From: Fomes fomentarius
Taxonomy: Eukaryota; Basidiomycota; Agaricomycetes; Polyporales; Polyporaceae
Reading direction: 5' to 3'
Assembly (NCBI GenBank): GCA_022606135.1
Contig: JABYQN010000003.1
Coordinates: forward strand, 62,001 to 126,000
Length of the DNA stretch: 64,000 nt
Shown here: positions 45,738-57,211 of the stretch, one piece after another
Layout: every line of letters starts with the position of its first letter
Position numbering within the stretch: position 1 is the first letter of the stretch
Program-made: the position numbers and the translations under genes
The notes under the pieces: model-generated
What the model was told of the DNA's origin: nothing
The model's database searches: none
Seen by the model: only the letters and a program-made list of their open reading frames with translations

Positions 45738-48452
45738 ATGAAGTGCTTCACCTCTCGCGCCCATAGGGAGAACGTCGACGACATCTTGAGCGGTGCAAAG
45801 CATGTGCTCGAGGCAGCCAAAGGGGCGCTTAGCCTCTTCCCGGTCCCTGGCCTACAGCCTGTTGCCGACATCCTCATCGCACTGATAGACAAGGTCGAGG
45901 TTCGTGTCCCTTCGCGGTATTACCCACGAACGTTCTCTTCTTGCTGATCGACTCTCTTATCTCTCGCAGACCACCAGGTCGACTCATGAGGCGCTTGACG
46001 CCCTGTCACGCGAACTCTCACGTTTGGTCAACATCATCGAGAATACGAGAAAAAAGGTCCAAACCCGCATCGAGAAGTGTTCGTCTGATGAATCCGCGCG
46101 CAAGGGTATCGAGAATGCCCTCGAGCAGTCCAACCTACTGTTCGAACGCACTAATGCATTTTGCTTGTACGTCACGTCATATTAGACGGTTGGCCTCAAC
46201 TGACGATCATTCAGGGAACTTTCGAGACTTCGCGATCGTGCGAACGACCTCTATTGCGGCCCATTCTTTCTCAGGTGTCTCCACAGTCAGAGAGATGTTG
46301 CAATCCTGCAAGAGCTGCAGGGTGGTGTGACGAAGGCGATACAGTATTTTACGGTAAGTTCTACTGCACGTCTTTGTCCTTCAAATCCGGTGATCCCCGG
46401 TGGTAGTTGGAGTGTCAAGTCGCCATCGAGGCATCAATGGCTGAGGTCCTAGAGAGCGTCAAAGTTATCGAACATGGAATGAATGCAGTCAAGACAGTAG
46501 TCGAGGTAGGTTGAGTTTATATGATCACTACGCGGAATTGATGTGATGTCATACTACTTCAGGAGACGAAGGAAGCTCAGCATGCAGAAAGTGAGTAGTA
46601 ACGAGCCGATCTCTCAAGTCAGAACCAAATGATTCACGACGTGGTCGTAGTGGATGAGAAGATACTTGATGCCTTACCGCACGCAGATGCCGGTTATCGC
46701 GCCGCTGTGAACACCATGAAGAGCAACTATCTTGAAGGCACTCGTCAGGACCTTCTCGCCAACCTGGAAGATTGGGTTGACGGACGGAGCGCTGATCTGG
46801 CAAGCAAGTCAATCTGCATCCTCAGTGGCGGTGCGGGGACGGGCAAATCCACCATCGCGTCCGAATTTGCTCGCCGCCTAGACGAGTGTGGTATCCTCGG
46901 AGCCTCGTTCTTCTTTATCCGTGGTATAGAAGACCTCGCCTCGACTCGTCTGTTCTTTCCGACCATTGCATACCAGCTAGCCCACTCCCAAAGCGCTCTT
47001 CGCCAGCCCATCGTAATCGCCGCCCGTAAACACTTGAAACAGGGCAAGAACCAACAAATGAAGTACGAGGCAGGCAACCTTCTACATCACCCCCTTCGTA
47101 CCGTGGATGGTGAACATCCTCCGATAATCCTCATCGTAGACGCTCTCGATGAGTGCGCTGAGCAGGCGTCGGAACTCACGCCGAAGATGCTCGAGTTGCT
47201 CATGGCGTGCGTTCGCGAGGCGTCCTTTCCAATCCGCGTCTTCTTCACCTCCCGTCCGGAGCATCTCGTGGAACGCGCGCTGTCAGCTCCTAGCTGCACG
47301 CCCTGCGTACACACAATTTCTTTGGACAATCTCTCGCGGGAGTCGGTTGATCGTGACGTCGGTATTCTTGTTCGAGATAGGCTTTCTCGAATACCTGGCA
47401 ACAAGACCCTTTTCGAGGAGCATCCAGACGTAGTAGATCGTATCGTACAGCGCGCAGAGGGACTATTCATCTATGCACGGACTGCGATGGATTTCCTCGC
47501 GAGCTATCCCGATGACCTGCAGGAGCACGCCGACATGCTCCTTTCCGACGACTCGGCAGCACGTGCGCTGGTCCTCGGTCCGCTTGACGACTTGTACCTC
47601 ACGGTCCTTGAAAGCGCATTCCCTCCGCAAGATATGGAGAGGCACGAAAGGCTTCGCGCGCGGGTCGAGCCCGTCCTCGGATGCGTCGCGCTCCTCCGCG
47701 ACCACCTATCCCCGCGAGTGCTCGAGGCGCTCACACACATTCCGACGCGCGAGACGAAGTCCGTGCTCAACCGCTTGCGCGCGGTCGTCCTGTTCAATGC
47801 AGACAACTTCGACGACATCTTCCGCCCCATGCACGCAACGTTTCCGCAATTCCTCGTCGACAGTGCGCGCTGCAGGAACAGGTTGTACTTGGTCGACACG
47901 AAGAAGCAGCATGCTCGGTTGGCAGAGGGTTGTCTCCGGACCCTTCTGTATCTCAGCCGGAACATGTGCAATCTCCCTGACGTGACTGTGTCCAAGACGG
48001 ACGTTCCGGACCTGGAGGCGCGCGTGCGCGAGTATGTCGCCCAGCATGCGCAGTACGCATGCGTCCACTGGGCAGCGCATCTTGCCAAAGCCGGCCGGTC
48101 AGGTCAACTGTGTGCGCTATTGGGGGAGTTTGTGGGTCGCAAGATGCTCGTGTGGTTGGAGACCCTTGGGTACATGGGCAGGCTCGACGTCGCCGTCGAC
48201 TCCCTTACTATGGCTCGCAATTGGCTCAATGTGAGTTTCCGTCGCTTGCATTCTTTATGTACAGAGATATTGACCACCACGTGCTGGAAGCGGGACGGGA
48301 AGGCTCGTGAACGCATGAACGAAGGCCGTCAACTGGTCATGAATCACCAGGCGGAGATTGATGAATGTCCGGACGCCGTGTATCACTCGAAAATCGACCA
48401 GGAAACATATATTCCAGCGGACTTTGAGTATGAACTTGAACTCGGGCAATAG
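45738..48452 (+). CDS. NACHT NTPase (NLR-like) 3, 788 aa
   Basis: Exons 45738-45899, 45970-46166, 46215-46353, 46407-46505, 46563-46590, 46651-48230 and 48291-48452. Exon 1 has the cluster motif KGALSLFPVPGLQPVADILI, then ALIDKVE. Exons 2-5 encode a helical region (STHEALDALSRELSRLVNII, DLYCGPFFLRCLHSQRD, GGVTKAIQYF) that may form a four-helix-type bundle. Exon 6 starts with LPHADAGYRAAVN, conserved in NLR 4, then Walker A SGGAGTGKSTIASEFARRL and Walker B ILIVDALDECAEQ. Later blocks are FVDSARCRNRLY-like, QYACVHWAAHLAKAG and LGYMGRLDVA. The last exon encodes the tail GRQLVMNHQAEIDECPDAVY. Exons 2-6 have the same lengths as in NLR 4 (197, 139, 99, 28, 1580), so the two are tandem duplicates. 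No sensor repeats were found. Confidence 0.88.
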
Positions 48453-48992
48453 TATCGGTAGCGATTCAAGTGAGTCGGCTGTACTCCAGTTCTACCGCCG
48501 CCTTTCTGTTGCTCAATATCTCTTAAAGATCTCTTGTGTATTCTCGATATGCACTGCGGTCTGGATGCGGTAGCCTTACATCACTTCACTCCATGAGACA
48601 TGTTTGTGCTGATAAGTTCTATATGACGGGCACCTGTGAGTCCGATTATCAGAGCACGGTTGTCTCTCCGCTTCGATGAGACGTGTACGGCTCGTGCTGT
48701 CCACTGCTCTCTTTGATGATAGAACATGTTCGTCCGAGCCCAGATCTCGAAACTTGACGCAAAGTCGTGTTTTCGCTGCGCATGTATACGTCGTGCGGAC
48801 TCCTTAATTGGTGCTTAGCTCTCCGGTTCCGTGCTCGAGGCTCCGGATTATGGAGGCATTACAGAGGTGCCGAGATGACCTATAGACATAATGCCTCAAT
48901 GTTGGATGGCATTTTGGAGGCTGTCCACTGAGAGGAAGACCCTCCGACCTGCCTCGTTTCAGCAACGGTGCCGTCCGCAGCTTGTATAGGGT
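48453..48992. other. Intergenic between NLR 3 and NLR 4
   Basis: About 0.5 kb holding the NLR 3 terminator region and the NLR 4 promoter. No gene and no clear TATA box recognised. Confidence 0.4.
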
Positions 48993-51894
48993 ATGCCTTC
49001 ATCCCCGTCTACCTCCAGCACCTCCCCACGAGTCCAGCCTCGAGGCACCACGGGGAGAATCATATGTATCAGGTACGTTCCATCGCTGGCACTGATTCTC
49101 CTCATACCACTGACGATGGCCTGTATCGGTTATTGTGCTCGTGACGAAGCTATTGCTGGCATCCTGATAGCGTCCAAGACTGTGCTCAAGGCCACTAAGG
49201 GGGTCTTAGGCGTATTTCCGGTACCCGGTCTGTCGCCTGCAGCAGACATTCTCATCGTGTTGATCGACAGAGTTGAGGTAAGTCGTCTTGTCCCATTATA
49301 TGACCCAATGTGCAGCATCGCCGCCTCCTTCTGTACCACGAATTTCCCAGTTGCTCAGTCAAACTCATCATCTTAGGACACAAGGACGAACCAGAAAGCC
49401 TTCGGGGTTCTATGCAGAGAAGTTTCTCGTCTCGTGAAGATCGTTGACGACACAAGCAGACGAGTCCAAGATCGCATTGAGCAGTACTCGGAGAAGGACC
49501 CAAGTAGGCAGGCATTGGTAGATGGGCTAAGGGCGTCGCCAACGTTGTCGAGTCACGCCAGCATATTCTGCGAGTACGTCTCATGATTCTTGTATGCGAA
49601 GCCCATTGACACCAGCGTAGGAAACTCGAAGAACTGAAGAACCGAGCAGAAGACTTATACCGAGGGCCCTTCCTTCTGAGATGCTTCCATAGCCAACGTG
49701 ATGCAGACGTCTTGGCGGACCTTCGGGGAGGAGTGACGAAGGCGATTCAGTACTTCAACGTGGGTGTTTACTCTCTATTTATCCTGCTCTCTAGCGGTGC
49801 TCGTATCGCTGACGGAGACTTAGCTGGAGTGTCAGGTCGCCATGGGTGCAGCCATGGACGAGATTCTGGAGCATGCCAAAAGGATGGAAAAGACGATGGA
49901 TACGGTCAGAGACATGGTCACGGTATGTCCCGACATCCATCAGACAATGACTCGCCACTTACACTTGCAAAGGATGTTAAACGCGCACAGGAGGACGAGG
50001 GTGAGTATGTTTTGTAGAGCATTTTCCTCCTACTGACATCCGAGTCGATGACATTTCTAGCACTCGATAAGACCCTTGAGGCACTCCCTCATGCAGATGC
50101 CGGCTATCGTGCGGCAGTGAACACCAACAAGAGCGAATTCGTCGAAGGCACGCGGGTCGAGATCTTCGACGAATTAGACCACTGGGTCAGCGGACGCAAT
50201 ACAAACGTCTCCAACAAGTCAATCTGTGTACTCAGTGGAGGTGCTGGTACGGGCAAGTCTACCATCGCCTCAGAGTTCGCGCGGCGCCTGCATGAGGAAT
50301 CTAGGCTCGGTGCCTCATTCTTCTTCGTACGCGGAGTCGAGGAACTCGCAAGCGCGAGACTGTTCTTTCCCACATTGGCATACCAGCTGGCTCAATCTCA
50401 GCAAGTCATCCGTCCACATATTGCCAACGCCGCTCGCGAGCACCTCAAGCAGGGCAAGAATCAACAGATCAATTATGAGGCCGAGAACCTTGTTCGATGT
50501 CCCCTCCTAGCAGTAGGCAAGCAACACCCGCCTTTGTTCATTGTTGTCGACGCTCTTGATGAGTGTACGGACGATGCTTCGAACTTGGTGCCGACGATGC
50601 TCGAGCTGCTAACGGCATGCGCTCGCGAGGCTCCTTTCCACGTGCGCATCTTCCTAACGTCTCGACCAATGCACTTTGTCGAACAGGCGCTATCAGACTC
50701 CAAGATCTCTGCCGTTGTGCACACTATATCCCTCCATAACCTCTCGCCTGAGTCTGTCAACAGGGACATCTCTCTACTCCTCCGCGACCGAATGTCAAGG
50801 ATGTCCGGTAGCAAGTCATTGTTAGAGGACCGCCCAGACGTGGTGGACCGCCTCGTGCAACGCGCCGATGGACTCTTCGTCTATGCCCGAACCGCAATCG
50901 GTTTTTTGGACAGCTACCCTGACGACCTCGAAGAGCGCGTTGATATGCTTCTTTCCGACGATTCAGAGCAGCGCGCGGCCGCTCTGGGGGCTCTTGACGA
51001 CCTCTACCTGACAGTTCTAGAGAGCGCGTATCCTCCGAAAGCGATAGAGCGACAGGAAAAGCTTCGCGCGCGCGTCGAGTCGGTCCTCGGATGCGTCGCG
51101 CTTCTCCGCGACTACATGTCGCCTCGCACCCTCGAGGCGCTCACACGCATATCGAGCAAAGACATTAAGTCCGTCCTGTACCAGCTCCGGGCCGTCATCC
51201 TCTTCAACCGAAACGACCTCGACGAGACCTTCCGCCCGATGCATGTGACGTTTCTGCAGTTCCTCGTCGACAGCAGCCGATGCACGAACCGGTTGTACTG
51301 CGTCGACACGAAGAAGCAGCATGCGCGCCTTGCGGAGGGGTGTCTTCAGACCCTTCTCAAGCTAACCAAGAACATGTGCAGGCTAGAAGACCCTAGCAAA
51401 CCCAAGGCTGACATCCCCGATCTCGAGACGCGCGTCAACGAGCATGTCCCGCAGCACGTACATTACGCGTGCCTGCACTGGGCGACGCATCTCTCGAAAG
51501 GAGACAAGAGCGGCCAGCTATGTGCGCTTCTTGGGGACTTTGTGGGTACGAAGATGCTGGTGTGGCTGGAGACCCTTGGGTATATGGGAAGGCTTGATGT
51601 CGCAGGGCCCGCTCTCCTTTCTGCACGCAACTGGCTTCAGGTAAGTCTGCACCGCTCTGCGTTCACCAATATCGGCTTGCTGAAAACTTCGTTGAATAGC
51701 GACCAGGGAAGACGCTCGACCTGATGAGCCAGGGCAGACAGTTGATGATCGACCATTATATGGAGATAGAAGCCTGTCCGGACGACGTGTATGGCTCCAA
51801 CATCCTGCAGGATGGCCAATATCCAGACAACTTCGAACCCACCCCTTCTGTCGTGGATCCCAGCGGGAGTCAAACGAGAATGAGCGTGTCCTAG
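48993..51894 (+). CDS. NACHT NTPase (NLR-like) 4, 840 aa
   Basis: Exons 48993-49277, 49377-49573, 49621-49759, 49824-49922, 49973-50000, 50061-51640 and 51700-51894. Compared with NLR 3, exon 1 has a ~40-residue extension: a Ser/Thr/Pro start, then a hydrophobic run (SLALILLIPLTMACIGYC) before the shared KGVLGVFPVPGLSPAADILI. An intron in this extension would not keep frame, so either the hydrophobic segment is real or translation starts at an inner ATG near 49110. Helical region markers are EVSRLVKIVDDTSRRVQDRI and DLYRGPFLLRCFHSQRD. Walker A is SGGAGTGKSTIASEFARRL; Walker B is LFIVVDALDECTDD. Post-NACHT blocks are VHYACLHWATHLSKGDKSG and LGYMGRLDVAGPAL. The tail exon reads GRQLMIDHYMEIEACPDDVY. 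Without WD40 or ankyrin repeats, specificity must lie elsewhere. Confidence 0.87.
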
Positions 51895-52739
51895 GTAGTA
51901 TGGCACCACCCTCAACTTGGAACATGGACATCAAGTTTAATACTTAGTCGCCGTAGCTTGATCACTGTGCCGGAGCTGTTTTCAATGAGATGGATAGTGA
52001 TGATAATGAAACTAGGAGTCTGGTTGAAATCGACATGTATCAGTACGCAGATTTCTGGGACGGGACGTTGTAGCTGTCGGTCAACTCTACGGGGACAGCA
52101 ACTTGAACTTGAATAACCCCTTCTTGCTAGCAAAGACGACCCAAGTCAGAGTCTGGATCAAGCTCACATCTGCGATTGTCGACGACAGCGAGAGCGCCAA
52201 TCGTGAGATCCCGGACGTTGAACAATAGGTAATTAGGCAACATACGAAGCAAAGAATTGTTCTTGCGAGGCAGATCACGAGACAAGCAGATATAACGGAG
52301 CACGCGGAGAACCCTTACTCGGGTTCTCATAACTGTATTGCAACCCAATCGACGGGCGCACAAAGTATTACACGAGAACGAAGCAACACACGATGCAGAG
52401 AGTTAAGAAGGACGATTATAGCGAAAGGAGGAAGAGTGATAAGTATGAGGCACGGCAATACGTGACCGCAACCAAGTTCCAAAGTCCAGTCGGATAGGTG
52501 TGTGGTAGCGTAACAATGTCCGAGATGCAGTCTCGGATGAGATATCTAGATGCCGATGTGGTATAGTATGCTGATGTAAGTGAGAGGGGATATACACAAG
52601 GGTGTAAATGCAGATGAGGTGAGATCGGATGAGAGATGAGAGATGAGAGATGAGAGATGAGAGGAGCGACGCGGATTGGCGGAGAAAGGAAGGAAACCAG
52701 ATGGGGTAGAAATGTGAAACAGAAGGCAACCGCTGACAA
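51895..52739. other. Intergenic with a GATGAGA microsatellite
   Basis: Between converging 3' ends of NLR 4 and the zinc-finger gene. Five tandem GATGAGA units occupy about 52628-52662. No gene recognised. Confidence 0.5.
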
Positions 52740-53896
52740 CTATACATCTCCTGGGTAGACGTACTGAGAGGAGTGTGGGTTGACTGGAGCAAGATGTTGC
52801 TGCTCAAAAGGCGACGTAGACGACTCGCGCGAGGGCAGATAGGGGGGAACCATGCCAACGCCGGCGCCCAGGAGCACCTGCTGGTCATGGTCGAGCACAC
52901 TAGCTGGGGCGACAGGGAGCATGAGTGCGCTCGGATCGATCGTCCCATCGACGGCCGCGGGGTAAGGCGCGTCGAAGGTAACGCCGCCGTTCTGGCCGTC
53001 AGGGATGACCGGGAGTTGAGAAGCCGCAGCTAACCATTGCATCACCAGCTGGGCGTCCGCGCCAGCGAAGTGGGGGAGATAAGGGCCCTGAAAGAAATCG
53101 GGGGCCTGGAGCAGACTTGGTTGGCTGAACTGAACGAATGGACCGATACCGCTTCCGGATCCAGCACGAGGGGCATATTGTGCGTCGGATGAAGGAGTGG
53201 TTAAGGGGATGAAGGGCTGCTGGACGACGCTGGACGACGGTCCAGCCACAGCCGCAGACTGGTCGCCGGTTCGAGGGGTTGAGTGAGGAAGAACGCGACG
53301 TGCGCGAGGCTCGCGAGGTGAGCTGCGTTTCCGCTCGGTCCGTCGTCTCATCTCCGCGGTGGGGTCCACAAGGGGGTCTTCGTAGCCTCCACGCCGGTAA
53401 CCGTGTTTGACATTTCGGTGTTTGGTCAGGGCAGAAGGGTCACGAAAGACCTTGGGGCAGGGGATCTGACCAGTTGATTCGATGCATACGTGGGGGCATT
53501 CGTAGTATCTTGGGCCTTTCCCTTCCTTATATATGCCACTGCACGTCACAAGCATGCCACCATGAGTACTAGAAGTTTCAGAACAATTGTTCTGTACTCA
53601 CTGTATGTTCGCGAGGTGTCGATCGAACGCGTCCTTCTGTGAAAATCCCGTCTCTGGGGTATTTTTCATACAGCCCGGTTGGGAACAGTAGAACCTTTTC
53701 TCTTTGTCATGTTTGAGCTTATGACGACTGAGATCGCCCGCAAGCGACTCTCCGCATATGTCGCAATTTATCTGACGAGTGCATTTGAACATGAGTAACC
53801 AGCGACTGAATGCGATCTGAACATGGTCCATACCATTGCGCTTTTAGGTTTTGTTGAGACCCGGCCGGGCTTGTTCTTTTGACGGACAGGAGGCAT
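52740..53896 (-). CDS. C2H2 zinc-finger protein, 343 aa
   Basis: Probable DNA-binding regulator. Exons 53834-53896, 53602-53771 and 52740-53538 join in frame. Three zinc-finger-like units lie in the first ~120 residues: CDICGESLAGDLSRHKLKH; a longer one beginning FYCSQPGCMKNTPETGFSQK, whose final His pair is restored by splicing (RHLANIH); and one spanning ECPHVCIESTGQIPCPKVF with a KHRNVKH end. A basic patch follows (RRRTERKRSSPREPRARRV), a likely nuclear localisation signal. The remaining ~200 residues are Pro/Ser/Gln-rich and disordered, fitting an activation region. This arrangement, N-terminal fingers with a long low-complexity tail, is common in agaricomycete orphan regulators. Target genes cannot be inferred. 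Confidence 0.87.
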
Positions 53897-54013
53897 GGCG
53901 GTGGTTATCAGGAAGGAATATGGGGGATAGTGATAGGCGGGGTGAGTGTGGCTCGGTAGCGCAGTGGGAGGTGGGAGTGGGTGGGGATGACGAGGGATGG
54001 TCTTCTCATGGCC

Positions 54014-54044
54014 CAAAGCCCCCCGCTTTATAGAGGGGGCTTTG
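54014..54044 (-). promoter_or_regulatory. Perfect inverted repeat enclosing a TATA box
   Basis: Arms CAAAGCCCCC and GGGGGCTTTG (10 bp, perfect) enclose an 11-base loop holding TATAAA on the minus strand. It lies 118 bp upstream of the zinc-finger gene start, so it is probably that gene's core promoter. Confidence 0.55.
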
Positions 54045-55632
54045 TGGGCGGATTGCCCCTCGATTGCTTGATGGATTGCCTTGGACGAGGCCTGCAAGCG
54101 TACGGATTGCTTTTTTCCATGTATGGCAAGTCTTGCAATCACAGACAAACAAGAGCGGCAAGCGCGTTGAACCACTCGACCGCATGTCTTGCCTGCTAAG
54201 GAAGGTTCGGGTGGCTCATTCGCTTGTATATGTTAGGGAGTGGCTCAACTTACTCGTTAAAGCAATTCTTCGGAGGGCGTATGTATGTGTATGTTTGGCT
54301 TTGAGCCACTGTCTGTTTCGCGGCAGGTGCAGTGGTTGTCGCACTTCGTGTCTATGACAGTTTAAGTACGCCCGCCTCGATGAACATGTTTGCATCAGCC
54401 TCTCGATCTTCGTGCGTATACAACAAGACGGCGCTCAGACTGGGCACCTCATCTGCGGCGACCACCAGCAGCGCGAACGTATACAAACAGCTTCTACAAC
54501 TGAGTTGAGCATGAGTCGTTAGTTCGACCCACCTTCCAAATTCGCATCCATATTAACGAGGCGTGCAGCGCGCCTGGCAGTCTTGCCCCCTACCCGACCA
54601 TGAAGCCGGGCTCCCGGGCTGGGCTAACTAGCATAAAGACCTGATTTCAGCATCGGTGAGTATCTTCACACGAGTGATCAGCTATGCGGCATACAAGGTA
54701 GACCGCCAAATGGTTTGTAAATTCGCATAGTGTGAAATCCTTCGTGGCAGCGACTCGGACGTGGAGCTCCCCTGGGAAGGGTGCGCCGATGATGAGATCA
54801 CGGTTGTTCAAGACTACCGGACTCGTGTTGTCGTCCAACATGTAAGGCCCACCCTTCTGGGGGCGATTGTAGTGGATCTTCTCATTCGCGACCTCCCGCG
54901 ACAAATAATGCATCCAGCAAAGTTTGAGGCGCGCGGCGACAAACTTCGAGTCCTCTGGACTCCGACTATGGTATAGAAGGTTAGTCACTTAGTTCACGAA
55001 TGTTTGAGGTGTACTTTACCTCGAGCATTATGCTAGTATAGTACCGAGCCTCTTGAAGAGTGGGTGCGGATCATACTGTATATGTAGTACGACTCGGAGT
55101 TGGCAGGCGTAGTAGTCCGTGACGCGGCGTGACGTAACGTTGCAGGTCACGTAAATCACAGTCAGATCCCAATTTGGTCCGAGAGCAGGCTTCAGTCAAG
55201 AACTTGTCATCGCCACGAGGATGACCGCGTCCGGGCATGCATCAATCATCTTGTCGAACAAACGGGCAACGAAGGGGTAAGTGCAAATTGTCTTGATAGC
55301 ACTGGAATGCGATAGCCTGCGATGAGCTTGCAAGTCTTCCCATATCATATATAGAACGCACGAGGACAAGGGTCCGCTCAACGTTCAACGCAGATCGTGC
55401 CAGTCAGTAGATAGTAATACGAGGGATTGCATCCCCCAAGGTACGATCGTCCTTTCCGACTTTCCAAAGGCTATTCTGGATCACTGTGCTGCGGTGATAC
55501 TGTCCGTATGAGTACTTTGCATCGGCCCGGTATGTTATCCTGGATGCTGCGGTAATAGGTGCAGGGGAACCGGGATTGAACTCTGAATGCTTCTGCTATT
55601 TACTCTCAGCGTCCAGATCGGACTGTAAGTTG
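54045..55632. other. Intergenic, 1.6 kb, one unexplained frame
   Basis: A minus-strand frame at 54647-54988 encodes 113 residues with an even composition (for example YMLDDNTSPVVLNNRDLIIG) but no recognised family and no in-frame ATG at its apparent start. It could be a gene fragment. Nothing else was recognised. Confidence 0.35.
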
Positions 55633-55638
55633 TATAAA
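55633..55638 (+). promoter_or_regulatory. TATA box of FtsJ-like gene A
   Basis: TATAAA in GTATAAAGGC, 45 bp upstream of the start codon at 55678. Confidence 0.6.
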
Positions 55639-55677
55639 GGCCTCTGCCCCTCGGTGTACGTATCCCTACACTCTACG

Positions 55678-56891
55678 ATGAACGCAGACCAGTATCCATA
55701 CACTCGCTTCTTCCAGGACGATACAGGTTCTCTCGAGGACCGTGGTGGATTGGGACCTCGCGTCATTCTATCAATTCGTCCTATACCAGAACTGGAAGAA
55801 CTACTTGCACTGAGGACCAAGGTACTGTCTTTTCCCCAACATCGTTCTCGAACGTTTCACATGGCGATGCGCTAGGGATGGGATGCCGAACACCTCGACA
55901 CGCATTTCAAAGACCTTCGCCAGACCTCAGACAACGCGGACGAGCGCCTTGAGCGTCTCTGGTACAACAAGATGCAAGATATCGCGCAAGAGCTTGATGA
56001 AGCAGCGAGCTTCGTCCCTAGAACACACCGTTTTAAGTTTCTTGATGTTGGGTAAGTCCCTTCAATTGCTACTGATTGCTTCGTGTTTATGGATAAGACT
56101 CATGACTACCATCGATCAGTTGTGCTCCAGGGGGTTTCAGCTTCTATGTTCTACGCAAGAACTCGTGGGCTTGCGGGACCGGGATCACCTTACCCGAGTC
56201 AGCCGGCGGTCATGCATTCCTCCTCGATCGCCGTTACCGCCGTAAATACAAGCTCATCGAACAGGATATCCTACAGTATAACCTCACGCCGAACGCACCT
56301 CATACCTCACCTCAGCGCCTGCCAGACAATCTACTGAAGCGTTTTCCCCTCGTCATGCTCGACGGTCACGCCCTGCGAACCTACCGCCACGGTATCAACA
56401 TGACCCCAGACGAGCTCAAAGCAGCCCACGGAGTCTATCGCGACCGCCTGCTCGTCTCCCAACTTATCATCGCATTAGAGGCCGTCTCCCCTGGCGGTAC
56501 CATCCTCATACGGCTCTCCCACATCGAGTGCTTCCCCGCTGCACAACTCATCTACATGCTCGATGCATTGGCCGACTCGATCGTGGTCCACAAGCCCCGC
56601 GTCATGCACGCCATGCGGGGCACATTCTATGTCATCGCCAAGGGTGTCAATGGGGAGTCCGCGCGGGCGGCGCTGCGCGAGCGCTATCTGGACAGGCTGA
56701 AGAAGCTCTGGAGAGAACTGGGCGAGGGGCGGGAGGGTCGGATGATGGTGCCGGGAGATCTCGACTTCATCGCGACAGCGGACACGATTTTGGAAGAGTA
56801 TCTCGATCGGTTGATTGAGCTTGGAAGAGAGGTCTGGCTCACACAGATTCGCGGCCTTTCTCAGTTGTTCACAAAGAAGGGCATCTTGTGA
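55678..56891 (+). CDS. FtsJ-like SAM-dependent methyltransferase A, 363 aa
   Basis: Exons 55678-55821, 55876-56051 and 56120-56891 join in frame. Splicing of exons 2 and 3 creates the SAM-binding motif FLDVGCAPGGFSFYVLRKN, typical of FtsJ/RrmJ-type methyltransferases. Later motifs are GTGITLPESAGG, KLIEQDILQYN, PLVMLDGHALRTY, with the catalytic-type Asp, and AVSPGGTILIRLSHIE. In bacterial RrmJ a lysine follows the central strand; here the equivalent reads IRLSH, so Arg stands where Lys is expected. The C-terminal ~100 residues (ALRERYLDRLKKLWREL, MMVPGDLDFIATADTILEEY) form a helical extension shared with gene B. Substrate unknown; family members outside the 2'-O-rRNA group often have no assigned target. 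It is tandem with gene B, same strand, 320 bp apart. Confidence 0.85.
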
Positions 56892-57152
56892 TCACAAGGT
56901 GTCGTAATAGGAGTTCCTGCCACTATCGTATGCGCGCCTTGTGCAAACTGTATCTTCGTTGCCAGTATTCTCAAGCACTATAGTGGGAGTCAAGCGACGA
57001 CGAGCTTAGAGCGGAAACGTATGTTATAGTCATTTTGAGTTATAGTTCACTGCGGAGCGTGGATGACCTCATCATAGCGCTGCGGTAGCCCCGTTCAATA
57101 GTAGACAGTCTACCCATCCCCTTCTAGCCGCAGAACGAGGGGCCATTATCGT

Positions 57153-57160
57153 TATAAATA
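57153..57160 (+). promoter_or_regulatory. TATA box of FtsJ-like gene B
   Basis: TATAAATA 52 bp before the start codon at 57212. Confidence 0.6.
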
Positions 57161-57211
57161 CGCGGCAAGGTGCTGTCAAGCCTCCATCGTCTCCCTCCCT
57201 CTTACAAGAAC

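Noticed and set aside
52628..52662. GATGAGA repeat considered as a regulatory array
   Set aside because: Short simple repeat in a 3' intergenic stretch; no support beyond slippage.
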